Assembly: GCF_039134705.1 (NCBI RefSeq) | Contig: NZ_CP146256.1 | Coordinates: 3,844,001 to 3,908,000 of the forward strand | Length of the DNA stretch: 64,000 nucleotides | From: Kineothrix sp. IPX-CK | GTDB lineage: Bacteria > Bacillota > Clostridia > Lachnospirales > Lachnospiraceae | Direction of reading: 5' to 3' | Shown: positions 16,871 through 27,391 of the stretch, piece by piece | Layout: the number at the start of each line of letters is the position of its first letter | Numbering within the stretch: the stretch's first letter is position 1 | Translations under genes and position numbers: made by a program | The notes under the pieces: generated by a model | What the model was told of the DNA's origin: nothing | What the model saw: only the letters and a program-made list of their open reading frames with translations | Database searches by the model: none

Positions 16871-18211
16871 TTAACCAATGATAACTTTTTCTTCTGGATT
16901 TCTGAAGCCGGGCTTTGTCCGCACCAATACCGCGGTTATTAAGGTTAAACTACCAACCCGTCCACTATACATAAGCAATATGATGACTAAACGTGACAGC
17001 GTATCCAATTCACGCGTAATGCCCGTGGACAGCCCCACTGTACTAATTGCTGATAATGTCTCGAAAATCACATCTTTGATAGGCAATTTCTGGCCTATAA
17101 TAAGAAGAAATATTCCTATAATTGACAATATTATATATATAGTTACACAGCAAACAGCTCGTTTAAGAGCATTGCTTTCCAACCTTCTGTGAAAAATATT
17201 AATGTCGTTTGTGTTCCGGATGTAGGCGACCGTTGCCATCAAAATGACCATAATCGTAGTTGTTTTGATACCGCCGCCGGTAGAACCGGGAGATGCCCCA
17301 ATAATCATTAAAAGCATTAGCAAAAATGTGCCGCCTTCTGTGAGTCCTCCCATATCCACGCTATTAAAACCTGCTGTTCTTGGCGAGATCGACTGAAATA
17401 ATGATGTCACCAGTTTATCAATCGGCTTCATCGCTGCAAGTGTATTGTCTTTTTCCATAATATAAAATAAAACTGCACCACCTATAATTAGAAATACCGT
17501 GGATAACAGTACGATCTTGGTATGAAGCCTGTATCTTCTATAACACAATTTACGTTCCATCACATCATTCCAAACAATAAACCCAAGTCCACCCATAACA
17601 ATCAATGCCATTATAGTAAAATTGATAAGAATATCACTCTGATACGGAATCAATGATATATATGGATCGAATCGTCCCATCAAGTCAAACCCAGCATTGC
17701 AAAAAGCAGATATGGAATGGAATATGGCATAATAAATTCCTGTTACCAATCCCATTTGAGGGCAGAAGCGAATGGCAAGCAACAATGCCCCAACGCTTTC
17801 CAATATTGCTGTACAGATAGTTATACGTTTAGTCAATCGTACAACACCACCTATCTGAAACGCATTGACCGATTCAGCTAAGACGCTCCGCTCTGAAAGA
17901 CCGATTTTACGTCTGGTCATCATTAGAAAAAGCGTGGTAATCATCATAAATCCCAAACCGCCCACCTGGATCAGACATATAATAACGAGCTGGCCAAACA
18001 AGCTAAATTGTGTATATGTATCATATACGACCAAACCTGTTACGCAAGTAGCAGAAGTTGAAGTAAATAATGCATTTACGAATGGAATGGAATGGAAATC
18101 CTTGCTGGCAATAGGCAAAGATAAAAGAATTGCTCCAATTAATATAATAAAAGCGAAACCAAGCGTAATTATCTGTATGGGACTGATCTTTATTTTCTTC
18201 AAACACCGCAT
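16871..18211 (-). CDS. ktrB: Potassium transporter KtrB (TrkH/KtrB family)
   Basis: This 447-residue integral membrane protein has four M1-P-M2 repeats. The selectivity-loop glycines are visible in TSATCVTGLVV, SAFCNAGFD, SPRTAGFNS and SAISTVGLSTG. With KtrA it forms a Na+-dependent or Na+-stimulated K+ uptake channel. I place the start at MRCLKKIK, since AGAGGA lies 8 bases before that ATG; the upstream in-frame starts lack such a site. SRAP precedes it at 93 bases on the same strand, so co-transcription is likely. Confidence 0.92.
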   Translation of the reverse strand: MRCLKKIKISPIQIITLGFAFIILIGAILLSLPIASKDFHSIPFVNALFTSTSATCVTGLVVYDTYTQFSLFGQLVIICLIQVGGLGFMMITTLFLMMTRRKIGLSERSVLAESVNAFQIGGVVRLTKRITICTAILESVGALLLAIRFCPQMGLVTGIYYAIFHSISAFCNAGFDLMGRFDPYISLIPYQSDILINFTIMALIVMGGLGFIVWNDVMERKLCYRRYRLHTKIVLLSTVFLIIGGAVLFYIMEKDNTLAAMKPIDKLVTSLFQSISPRTAGFNSVDMGGLTEGGTFLLMLLMIIGASPGSTGGGIKTTTIMVILMATVAYIRNTNDINIFHRRLESNALKRAVCCVTIYIILSIIGIFLLIIGQKLPIKDVIFETLSAISTVGLSTGITRELDTLSRLVIILLMYSGRVGSLTLITAVLVRTKPGFRNPEEKVIIG

Positions 18212-18303
18212 TATATCATTCCTCTTGTTATCCATGCTGGAACAATTCGAACAGGTAATTTCTACTGTTCCCACCACTGTACATCTAATACTAAAAAATA
18301 TTA

Positions 18304-18882
18304 TTAAAATGGTAATGTGAATTGTTCATAGTCTCTTATTTGATTGAGCTGAGACGGAATTTTTTGTATGGCCCAATCCGCAAACTCGTCTTCAAATATC
18401 CAATTTTCTAACTCATTCTCCTTTAGCAATAATGGCATGCGGTCATGTACGTTCCGGACAGAGTCATTGGCCCTCGTTGTTAGTATGACAAACCGCTTGG
18501 CATCTTCATATGATTTCCATATCCCAGCCATATATAAAATATTGCTATTCTTTCTTTCAAAGCGAACTTTGTTCTTCTCCTTGTCCCATTCATAGAACCC
18601 GGAAGCAGGGATAATACAGCGATTATTCAAAAAAGAGTCCCTAAAAGTCCTCTTCGTCTTTACCGATTCACATCTGGCATTAATGATAACTCCTTTTCCA
18701 TTGAAATGAGGAAATCCCCATATCATATCGGTTAGAACCAGAGACTCCTGATTTCCATAAATTACAGGCACTCTATTGGTGGGAAAAACATCGCCTTTAA
18801 AGTTTACTTTAGCATCTATCTCTGTTACTATTTCCTCTATTTCATTTATCAAATCATCCTGAATATAATATCTTCCACACAT
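18304..18882 (-). CDS. SOS response-associated peptidase (SRAP; YedK/HMCES family)
   Basis: This 192-residue protein begins MCGRYYI. Cys2, exposed by removal of Met1, is the residue that forms a thiazolidine crosslink to abasic sites in single-stranded DNA, which fixes the start codon. Other family motifs are visible: INARCESV (near residue 66), IIPASGFYEW (near 89), RFVILTTRAN and HDRMPLLL (near 140, with the conserved His). It protects abasic sites from strand breakage. Its position directly ahead of ktrBA has no obvious functional link. Confidence 0.93.
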   Translation of the reverse strand: MCGRYYIQDDLINEIEEIVTEIDAKVNFKGDVFPTNRVPVIYGNQESLVLTDMIWGFPHFNGKGVIINARCESVKTKRTFRDSFLNNRCIIPASGFYEWDKEKNKVRFERKNSNILYMAGIWKSYEDAKRFVILTTRANDSVRNVHDRMPLLLKENELENWIFEDEFADWAIQKIPSQLNQIRDYEQFTLPF

Positions 18883-18977
18883 ATTGATTTATCTCACACA
18901 GCCTGAATTATTCTCTACTATATACAGTCATACAGAAACAATCACTAATAAAATTAACCGAAGGCACTTTATCATTT

Positions 18978-20061
18978 CTAAAATATTTCAGTGTATAAAA
19001 ATTCTTCTATCTGTCGTTCCATACACAGTGATACATCTCGTTTTTTTTTCATTTAGATATATATCTGTCCACTCAACAATCTTTTCCATAGTTATTTCTA
19101 CATTCCATCGCGGTTTCCAATCAAATGTTTTTTTCATTTTAGAACAATCGAGTTTTAGGAAATTAGCTTCATGCGGTCCGCCGTCATATTCATTTTTCCA
19201 GTAAATAGAAGCCCCCATTCGAGCATTCCACTTTTCACAAAAAAGAGTCACCAAATCGCCTGTTGTCCAACAATCCGTTTCGTCTGGTCCTACGTTATAA
19301 CTGCCCGCATAATCAATGTCTTCGTATTGAGCCTGGCATATCATTAGATAAGCCATTACAGGTTCCAGCACATGCTGATAAGGCCTTGTAGAAAATGGAT
19401 TTCGCACAATGATTTCCTTCCTATCTATAGCCGCCCTGATACAATCTGGAATAATTCTATCCATAGCAAAATCACCGCCACCAATAACATTTCCGGCACG
19501 TGCTGTAGAAATTGCAATTGAAGTATTTGCAAAAAACGAATTCCTACAACTGCTTGTAACGAGTTCGGAGCATGATTTAGAATTAGAATAAGGATCATAG
19601 CCATTCAATTCTTCATTCTCCCGATATCCCCATTCCCATTCGTGATTCAAATACACTTTGTCAGTTGTCACATTAAGAAATGACTTTACAGAAACAGAAT
19701 TACGTATACATTCAAGTACATTTACCGTTCCCATAACATTTACCTCATATGTATATGCCGGGTTCTTATATGAATCACGTACAATTGGCTGAGCTGCCAT
19801 ATGAATGACTATTTCTGGCCGCACTTCGTCGAATACTTGTTGTAAGTGCCTTAAATCCCGGATGTCCCCTATAATTGACTTCATCGTATCCGCCACACCA
19901 CAAATTTCAAAAAGGTTAGGATTTGTAGGTGGCTCTAATGCATAGCCAGTGACCAGCGCTCCGGCATCAGCCAGCACCTTACACATCCAACTCCCTTTAA
20001 AGCCCGTATGGCCAGTTATCATAAGCTATTTATTCTTATAAAAGCTAGTGTCTAATTTCAC
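18978..20061 (-). pseudogene. rfbG: CDP-glucose 4,6-dehydratase gene with an amber codon and a 3' frameshift
   Basis: The body encodes a clear CDP-glucose 4,6-dehydratase (MITGHTGFKGSW, the NVTTDKVY loop, GYDPYSNSK with the YxxxK catalytic pair, ARAGNVIGGGD), the step toward CDP-3,6-dideoxyhexoses. Two lesions are visible. The natural start is probably GTG at 20061 behind GAGGGA, giving KLDTSFYKNK, then a TAG at 20028-20026 where homologues have Lys, then LMITGHTG. At the 3' end, a nine-base A tract on the coding strand (19041-19049) shifts the frame; with eight A the chain continues RDVSLCMERQIEEF and stops at 18980-18978, as expected. Internal initiation at ATG 20022 could make a protein of 344 residues lacking 14 N-terminal residues and with an altered C-terminus. 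The partner cytidylyltransferase is absent from the window. Confidence 0.8.
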
Positions 20062-20093
20062 TTTGCTTCCCTCACTTAATCCACACTTGCACT

Positions 20094-20981
20094 CTATTTT
20101 ACCCACTGTGACCACTTCATCCGATACTCTTCCGCTGTCATCTTTTCACCATCTTGAAATAACTTTCTAAATAAGTCATCATTTCCTATACCCGATTCTT
20201 CTATTATTTCTTTTATCGGCTTTACTGTAAATCGAAGCAATTCCTTTGCTGCCGTAAACCTTCTGTTTACAATATAGTCACGCAATGTTATTCCATATGT
20301 TTTTTGAAAGCAGATATCAAGTTCTTCTTCATCTATACCATATCTACCAGTAAAAATATGAAGCAATTCAGGCTCTTGATATTTTTCATTTACACATTCT
20401 CTTATTTCATTACATATCTCTTTATATTTCTGCTGATTTTCTTTTTCGTGATGTATCACGGTAAAAAGACAGGTATTTATTAGCTGTCCCAGAATATTTC
20501 CACTCAGTAATTCGGACTCAAGATCCTTTTCTTTCTGGTATTCCATCAATCTATTTATATAGCCTTCTAATTCTACAAGACCTTCTGGCGCAAAAATATT
20601 CTTTTGTTGATTCTGTTCCATGAACAAATCAAAATATTCCTTAGCGGTATTTCCATTAAAATGTACCCACATAAGCTCCCACGGCATCTTTTTGCTACTC
20701 TCATGGGCATAATAATCCATACAATTAATTAATGCACAATAACCTTTTTTTACCTTAAACTCTACGTTCCCTATAGTAATTGTTCCTGCCCCGCTTAACA
20801 CTCCAAGAAATAAAAAAGAATCTAACTTTTCTCTCTGAGACTTATGCGGCTGCAAGCTTTTTAATTTTCCTACCTCTTGCACATAAAGTAAATTCCTTTT
20901 TGCAAATTCTCCAGGGGTATGCAATATCCTTTTAGAATCGGTTATTCCCGTTGTCGTAAATAATGTACTGATATCACCCAT
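20094..20981 (-). CDS. AraC family transcriptional regulator
   Basis: This 295-residue protein has an N-terminal cupin sensor domain (about residues 30-130, FLGVLSGAGTITIGN... then MPWELMWVHFNG, the usual AraC sensor signature) and a C-terminal pair of helix-turn-helix units (about 190-290). The second HTH is well preserved (PIKEIIEESGIGNDDLFRKLFQDGEKMTAEEYR). The first is more divergent (LLHIFTGRYGIDEEELDICFQKTYG). The cupin probably senses a sugar or metabolite. It starts 12 bases downstream of rmd, so it is likely co-transcribed with gmd-rmd and may regulate that unit or the neighbouring polysaccharide genes. Confidence 0.85.
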   Translation of the reverse strand: MGDISTLFTTTGITDSKRILHTPGEFAKRNLLYVQEVGKLKSLQPHKSQREKLDSFLFLGVLSGAGTITIGNVEFKVKKGYCALINCMDYYAHESSKKMPWELMWVHFNGNTAKEYFDLFMEQNQQKNIFAPEGLVELEGYINRLMEYQKEKDLESELLSGNILGQLINTCLFTVIHHEKENQQKYKEICNEIRECVNEKYQEPELLHIFTGRYGIDEEELDICFQKTYGITLRDYIVNRRFTAAKELLRFTVKPIKEIIEESGIGNDDLFRKLFQDGEKMTAEEYRMKWSQWVK

Positions 20982-20993
20982 AACATTCCCTCT

Positions 20994-21935
20994 CTATACT
21001 CTTTCACGCCAATAATTCAGTGTTTCCTTTATTGTCTGTTCTAAGGTTATCTCCGGTTCCCAACCAGTAAGTTTCCGCAACTTTGTAGTATCAGCTTCAA
21101 TAATGGGGACATCTACTGGTCTTAATTTATTAGGATCAATTTCTACTTTAATATTCTGATGAGACAATGAAATAATCAATTCCAATATTTCTCTGATGGA
21201 TACCGCATGTCCACTACCAACATTATATGTTTCTCCCGACTTACCTTTTTCAATTAACATGGCATATGCACGCACCACATCTCTAACATCAGTAAAGTCA
21301 CGCTTTGCCTCAAGGTTCCCCACATACATAACAGGCTCCCTTATCCCCTTCTCAATTTCTGCAACTTGCTTGCAAAAGTCAGCCACAACAAATATAGGTG
21401 CCTGCGTCGGCCCTATATGGTTAAAAGCCCTCACCATCATTAATTCCATATCATAAGCTTGAGCATAAATATTTCCAATCATGTTCTGACATACCTTGGT
21501 TGCAGCATATATATTCCCCGGACGAATCATATTTTCCTCCTTAATCGGAGATTCCCCTTCATTAATATGCCCGTATTCTTCTCCTGAACCGATTAAAATA
21601 ACTCTTGGTTTGTAATATAATTCACGCACAGCATCCATGACATTTACACTGCCTTTAATATTTACATCAATTGTCAGGCATGGATTCTTCCAGGCTAATC
21701 CAACAGAGCTTTGTGCCGCAAGATGAAATATATAATCTGGTCTGATTTCAAATAACAGCGACACAATCGCTTCTTTATCCAGAATATCCAAATTATATTC
21801 TTTTACATTACTATTGCTAATTTCTTCGCGTAAAAGCTTTGTAACATACACTTCCATGTTACATTCTTTCTGTAAATATTCCATTAAATAGTTGCCTACA
21901 AAACCGGCCGCCCCTATAATCATTGCTTTTTTCAT
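20994..21935 (-). CDS. rmd: GDP-4-dehydro-6-deoxy-D-mannose reductase
   Basis: This 313-residue extended SDR protein has GAAGFVG at residues 8-14, the HLAAQSSVGLAW strand, the YAATK catalytic pair near 148, and motifs typical of Rmd: RAFNHIGPTQ and GNLEAKRDFTDVRDVVRAY. Rmd reduces the product of Gmd to GDP-D-rhamnose. It directly follows gmd (63 bases), as in S-layer glycan and A-band loci. GDP-L-fucose synthase, the other enzyme using this intermediate, is not seen in the window, which favours D-rhamnose as the product. Confidence 0.87.
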   Translation of the reverse strand: MKKAMIIGAAGFVGNYLMEYLQKECNMEVYVTKLLREEISNSNVKEYNLDILDKEAIVSLLFEIRPDYIFHLAAQSSVGLAWKNPCLTIDVNIKGSVNVMDAVRELYYKPRVILIGSGEEYGHINEGESPIKEENMIRPGNIYAATKVCQNMIGNIYAQAYDMELMMVRAFNHIGPTQAPIFVVADFCKQVAEIEKGIREPVMYVGNLEAKRDFTDVRDVVRAYAMLIEKGKSGETYNVGSGHAVSIREILELIISLSHQNIKVEIDPNKLRPVDVPIIEADTTKLRKLTGWEPEITLEQTIKETLNYWRERV

Positions 21936-21998
21936 TTGCTAATACCATGAAAGGGAATCCTTTCTTAGAATTCCCTTTTCCCTTGTTGTCCTATTTTT

Positions 21999-23093
<1,095 letters not shown>

Positions 23094-23120
23094 TGTTTTA
23101 ATTTAACTTTTATACTACCT

Positions 23121-23513
23121 TTAATCTCTAAAAACCCCATATGCCGATAAAAAATAATTAATAACAGTTGTAATAATAATCATTATACATTTAGCAAAAA
23201 AGTCCCCGCTTCCTAAGACTTCTACTAAAAATATTTGTCCCAAAAAGTCCACAATTCCGGAAATACTACGAGCAAATATGAAACGCATTATTTCACCTAA
23301 TTGCTCATACAAAGTCGTCTTAGTCCGAAATACAAACCTTTTATTAGAAAAATACGCAAATACTTTTGTAAAAATAATGGAAATAATATTAGCAACTCTA
23401 TAGTCAAAAACTATTTCTAATAATGCATAGGATAATAAACCCACAAATACAGTGGCACACCCCCAAAAACCATACCTAATTAACTGAAGCATTTTGTCTT
23501 TTTTTAATTTCAT
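23121..23513 (-). CDS. GtrA family membrane protein
   Basis: This 130-residue protein has four predicted membrane helices and matches the GtrA pattern (LIRYGFWGCATVFVGLLSYALLE near the start, a positively charged loop KVFAYFSNKRFVF, then ...YFLSAYGVF at the end). GtrA proteins are thought to flip or help present polyprenyl-phosphate-linked sugars. The GT2 enzyme at 26405-27364, a polyprenyl-phosphate glycosyltransferase type, and the GT-C protein at 27392-29470 could complete a three-part GtrA/GtrB/Gtr-type decoration module. It ends the 29470-23121 unit. Confidence 0.85.
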   Translation of the reverse strand: MKLKKDKMLQLIRYGFWGCATVFVGLLSYALLEIVFDYRVANIISIIFTKVFAYFSNKRFVFRTKTTLYEQLGEIMRFIFARSISGIVDFLGQIFLVEVLGSGDFFAKCIMIIITTVINYFLSAYGVFRD

Positions 23514-23516
23514 TTA

Positions 23517-24761
23517 TTACTTCCTTAATAATTTGCTCAACTTTATTAAAATACTAAATGGCACTATATTCAAGAGAAACCTGCCTAACTTTCCATGCCC
23601 AATTATCAATATCAATGCCATAATATGTGCATTAATGCGCTTAGTAAAAGAAATCTTTTCATTTGGATAAATATGATATTCTGGAAAATCTCTTTTATAT
23701 TTTTTTCTAATCCAGATTTCAATCTTTTTATGCTTAATTATTTTTTTCTGAGTTTCCTTTATCTGCTGAACAGAACTATCGTCTACCACTATTTTATCAT
23801 TATTTATAATATCCTTTAGTAACTGTTCACCCTTCTCTGTACGACAAATAATTCTAGACCATCCAATTCCATGCTCCCACGCATCACCAACAGAAATATC
23901 TGCGAATTCGGCCGAATAGTCATAACAAGCCAAACACCTCTCTGGGGAAAAAAACAAATTTAAAAATGTATATCCGTGTTTTTCGATAAAGAATTCGTTT
24001 TGATTACTTCTAATATAAAACCCGGTTTGATCATTTCTTTTTTTTCTATAAGACAATTCCTCTATTTCATTAGGCGCAAATCTACTCTTCCTTATCAAAA
24101 ATTTCGTTGCATCTTGGCTCATATTAAACCCACAGAAAAGTCCAACAATTATATGAATGTTATCTTTTAATTTCTTATCATTTTCTAAGGCTTTATGCAA
24201 GCCTTGAATTTGGCATGGAAGACCAACATAAGCATATCTTTTATTTGTTCCGCGAATTTGTTCAAGTATAACATTTGTAGGTGATGAAATATATTTCGAT
24301 TGAGCAGCTGATAAAACATCTTCAACCTTATCCACAATAGTCGCTTGTACCTTCATGATATTTTCTGCATCTTGCATTGTTACTATAACTCCATCTACCA
24401 CTTGAGTCGATAAAAGAAACAATAAAATTTCGGTTATAATGCCGCCGGAAGCTCCTTTTTTCCTAATATTTTCATTTTTAGAATAACCGCTATAAATATA
24501 TTTATATACGCCTAAAGTATTATCACTATTTTTAATGTCCGTTTTACTAAAAAGCTTACTTTCAAATTCAGGATAATTAAATTCTGCTCCAGGGCATACA
24601 TTCACGCATTTTCCACAAGCAATACATTTTTCTGGTAAGCAGTATATAGAACCATTATCAGCGCTCAGAGCATTTGTTGGGCACATTCCTACACAAGTAC
24701 CACAATAGGTACACAAATTTCTATTTATAACCATATTCCTTAATGTATTACAATCATTCAT
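23517..24761 (-). CDS. Ferredoxin / coenzyme F420 hydrogenase beta-subunit-like protein
   Basis: This 414-residue protein has two N-terminal 4Fe-4S motifs (CTYCGTCVGMCP at residues 17-28 and CIACGKCVNVCP at 46-57). These are followed by an FrhB-type domain with a flavin- and cluster-binding region (KGASGGIITEIL near 103, VGLPCQIQGLHKAL near 175, CLACYDYSAEFADISVGDAW near 274). Proteins of this type recur in Clostridia and Bacteroides polysaccharide loci, often beside polysaccharide pyruvyltransferases, where their redox partner and product are unknown. No pyruvyltransferase is present here; the neighbour at 24771 is an unrecognised protein. Confidence 0.8.
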   Translation of the reverse strand: MNDCNTLRNMVINRNLCTYCGTCVGMCPTNALSADNGSIYCLPEKCIACGKCVNVCPGAEFNYPEFESKLFSKTDIKNSDNTLGVYKYIYSGYSKNENIRKKGASGGIITEILLFLLSTQVVDGVIVTMQDAENIMKVQATIVDKVEDVLSAAQSKYISSPTNVILEQIRGTNKRYAYVGLPCQIQGLHKALENDKKLKDNIHIIVGLFCGFNMSQDATKFLIRKSRFAPNEIEELSYRKKRNDQTGFYIRSNQNEFFIEKHGYTFLNLFFSPERCLACYDYSAEFADISVGDAWEHGIGWSRIICRTEKGEQLLKDIINNDKIVVDDSSVQQIKETQKKIIKHKKIEIWIRKKYKRDFPEYHIYPNEKISFTKRINAHIMALILIIGHGKLGRFLLNIVPFSILIKLSKLLRK

Positions 24762-24770
24762 TTTCTTGCA

Positions 24771-26408
24771 TTACCCTTTTACCTCAATTGACATTATATT
24801 TATTTGGTCCAATTTTATTTCTTTATGAATCTGAAACAATACATTCTTTCCATAATTATTTTCATCATGTATACTTATATCAGAAATAGAATAAAACTTT
24901 CCGGATGCAACATGTCTTGCAGAAAAATTATCGGCAGCTTCTAGTTCTATTAATTCTGGACTTGTAATCTCATCATCAATTATTATTTTTTCATCATCCC
25001 ACTTAATTCTTCTGGAAATTATTATATCTGTATGCTTATCTACTAAGATTATTTTCTTTTTAAGCATACTTATAATTTTATTACCAAAAACAAATGATAG
25101 CACTCTCAACCCTAAATGTAGAATTGGTGACGGCATTTTAAGAGAAACCTTTGTAAACTTTCCGTTTATCTCTAAATAATTACCATTCTTTTTGACTGAA
25201 TATTCATTATCTTGCCAATTAGTAACAGCAATATTTCCCTCTCCATAATTTACCCTATATCCAAAGTCGGATATAGATTGTTGATTATTGATAAATGTTC
25301 TGATAACCCCGCCTTTTTTAGCTCCAATAATACAATACGAACTTATCTCTTTGCTCATACGTGATAAGACAAAAAGACCTGCTTCTGGAAAATACTTTTC
25401 CTCCTTACTTTCAAAGGGCAACAGTCCAACGTTGTTATCAGGTTTTACGTTCATTTTTTCTTTTTCCAATGCTCTTAAAAAAGAGTGCAATAAATAATGG
25501 CTATAATATCTATCGTCTACTGCATCCATAAAATATCCCGGTTCATTTGATTTTTGTAATATAAATTTTTTTATTGCAATTGCATCTTTATTTCCTAAAT
25601 GAACCATAACTTCAATCCCATTAGGCAAAAAATACGTAGTATTTCTTGAACCGTACTCTCCCCCTACCGTGATATCTGGATGAATAAAATATTTAATGAA
25701 CTCCACTATTTTATTTAACGGTTCTAAAACTCTTTCATCACGGCTCATCCAATAATATTCGGCCAACATATCCAGCGAAACACTAAGATAGCCTATATCA
25801 GCTCCTCCATATTCTGGAAACCATCCTTCAACAGACTGTAAGTCTAATATTCTTCGCAGTTTGTTTTCTAATCCTTCTAAAACCCATTTTTCATTTGTAA
25901 TCGTATACAAAGAATATAAGGCTGTTATAGATGCAATTTCCTGATTATAAGCCTTCATTTCTATATGAGATATTAAGTATTTGCCTGTTTTCCTCATTGC
26001 CTCCACAAGATTTTGATCATAAACTTGTAGCCGTTTGTATATTTCACAAGACGAAAATAACGAAAAGGCTGTTGGCGGAAATCCGTGCTCATTAGGATAA
26101 TATTCATTATAGCTTCCATCCCTAAGCTGAATCTTTTTCCAATAATATAAAGTCGCTTTCGCCCATGACTCAGCCGCATTTCGTTTATAGTATATATTTC
26201 CCTCAAAATCAACTGTGTCCAAGAGGGCTATTGCCAATCCCGTCTGTTGTAATATTGCAGACGAAAAATCTCTTATCTTTAAATGCCAAAAGTTCCTGTC
26301 ACAACATCCATATGTTTTTGAATGCTTATCTCTATCGACTTGCGTCAATACCCTAGGAACTGATTTCATTATAAATGGAATATATCCGCTCATATGTATC
26401 TTAATCAC
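24771..26408 (-). CDS. Unrecognised (alpha/alpha)-toroid-like protein, possible polysaccharide-modifying enzyme
   Basis: I do not recognise this 545-residue protein with certainty. It has no signal peptide or membrane helix. The N-terminal 300 residues have regularly spaced helix pairs with aromatic and Gly/His motifs (RDGSYNEYYPNEHGFPPTAFS, GWFPEYGGADIGYLSVSLD, VGGEYGSRNTTYFLPNGIE), resembling (alpha/alpha) barrels of glycan lyases, epimerases and hydrolases. The C-terminal 200 residues look beta-rich, as in heparinase II/III-type proteins. It overlaps the upstream GT2 gene by 4 bases and is 9 bases from the ferredoxin protein, so it is made with them. A cytoplasmic location would be unusual for a lyase; acting on a lipid-linked or nucleotide sugar is possible. 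Confidence 0.45.
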   Translation of the reverse strand: MIKIHMSGYIPFIMKSVPRVLTQVDRDKHSKTYGCCDRNFWHLKIRDFSSAILQQTGLAIALLDTVDFEGNIYYKRNAAESWAKATLYYWKKIQLRDGSYNEYYPNEHGFPPTAFSLFSSCEIYKRLQVYDQNLVEAMRKTGKYLISHIEMKAYNQEIASITALYSLYTITNEKWVLEGLENKLRRILDLQSVEGWFPEYGGADIGYLSVSLDMLAEYYWMSRDERVLEPLNKIVEFIKYFIHPDITVGGEYGSRNTTYFLPNGIEVMVHLGNKDAIAIKKFILQKSNEPGYFMDAVDDRYYSHYLLHSFLRALEKEKMNVKPDNNVGLLPFESKEEKYFPEAGLFVLSRMSKEISSYCIIGAKKGGVIRTFINNQQSISDFGYRVNYGEGNIAVTNWQDNEYSVKKNGNYLEINGKFTKVSLKMPSPILHLGLRVLSFVFGNKIISMLKKKIILVDKHTDIIISRRIKWDDEKIIIDDEITSPELIELEAADNFSARHVASGKFYSISDISIHDENNYGKNVLFQIHKEIKLDQINIMSIEVKG

Positions 26409-27364
26409 TCCTTATCTTTCTGGTTAAGCCGATAATCTAATCCTCTTATTCTGTATTGAATATCCTCCAATATCTTTCTATTAGCAGCAATTATATCAGC
26501 CAGCATTCCTGTAACAATAGTTTGAAATCCTGCAAGCATCAAAACCGCTGCTAAAATTAATGATTGCACGTGCCCTGTACCACTATCCCCAATTAAATAC
26601 ATAATATAGCGTATACCCAAAAGAATTCCAGCAGCAATAAATATACCTCCTACCAAGGAAAAAAACCTAAGAGGTTTATACATCATAAACGCTCTAACAA
26701 TGATTAACATAGATTTTTTAACATATCCAAACATGCTATTAAACAATCGCGAACTTCTCAATTCTGGATTCGTTCGTATCGGAACCGAAATCATTGATAA
26801 CTTCTCTCTTCCAGCTTGTACAATCGTCTCTAAGGTATATGTGTATTCATTCACAACATTCAATCGCATAGCCGCCTCTCTGCTATATGCTCGAAACCCA
26901 CTAGGTGCATCAGGGATATCTGAATTTGATGCTTTTCGCACTACCCAACTTCCAAGCCATTGTAATTTTTTTTTCATAAACGAAAAATGATCAGTTTGTG
27001 ATATTGGGCGTTCTCCGATGACAATATCCGCCTTACCATGTAATATAGGTTTAACTAACTTTTCTATATCTTCACCGCAATATTGATTATCCGCATCTGT
27101 GTTGACAATAATATCCGCACCATTTTTTAAGCAGGCATCCAAGCCGGCCATAAAGCCTTTTGCCAGTCCTTTATTCCGTCTGAAATTTACTACATAGTTT
27201 ACTCCCCATGCTCTTGCCACCTGTACTGTTTCGTCTTTGCTCCCATCATTAATAATGAGATATTCAATTTCATCAATTCCTTCAATGTGCTTAGGTAAAG
27301 CATCTAATGCAATTGTTAATGTTTCAGCCTCATTATAACATGGGATTTGAATAATTAGCTTCAT
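26405..27364 (-). CDS. GT2 polyprenyl-phosphate glycosyltransferase (DPM1/GtrB-like)
   Basis: This 319-residue protein has an N-terminal GT-A domain (IQIPCYNEAETL at the start, IINDGSKDET with the nucleotide-binding Asp near 41, NTDADNQY with the DxD motif near 88) and two C-terminal membrane helices (about 235-260 and 270-295). This matches enzymes that load a sugar from a nucleotide donor onto polyprenyl phosphate at the inner membrane face. The product would be the donor for GT-C proteins at 27392 or 30027. It lies 27 bases downstream of the GT-C gene. Confidence 0.85.
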   Translation of the reverse strand: MKLIIQIPCYNEAETLTIALDALPKHIEGIDEIEYLIINDGSKDETVQVARAWGVNYVVNFRRNKGLAKGFMAGLDACLKNGADIIVNTDADNQYCGEDIEKLVKPILHGKADIVIGERPISQTDHFSFMKKKLQWLGSWVVRKASNSDIPDAPSGFRAYSREAAMRLNVVNEYTYTLETIVQAGREKLSMISVPIRTNPELRSSRLFNSMFGYVKKSMLIIVRAFMMYKPLRFFSLVGGIFIAAGILLGIRYIMYLIGDSGTGHVQSLILAAVLMLAGFQTIVTGMLADIIAANRKILEDIQYRIRGLDYRLNQKDKE

Positions 27365-27391
27365 TTCTCATTTACCTCCTTTATATTTCTT

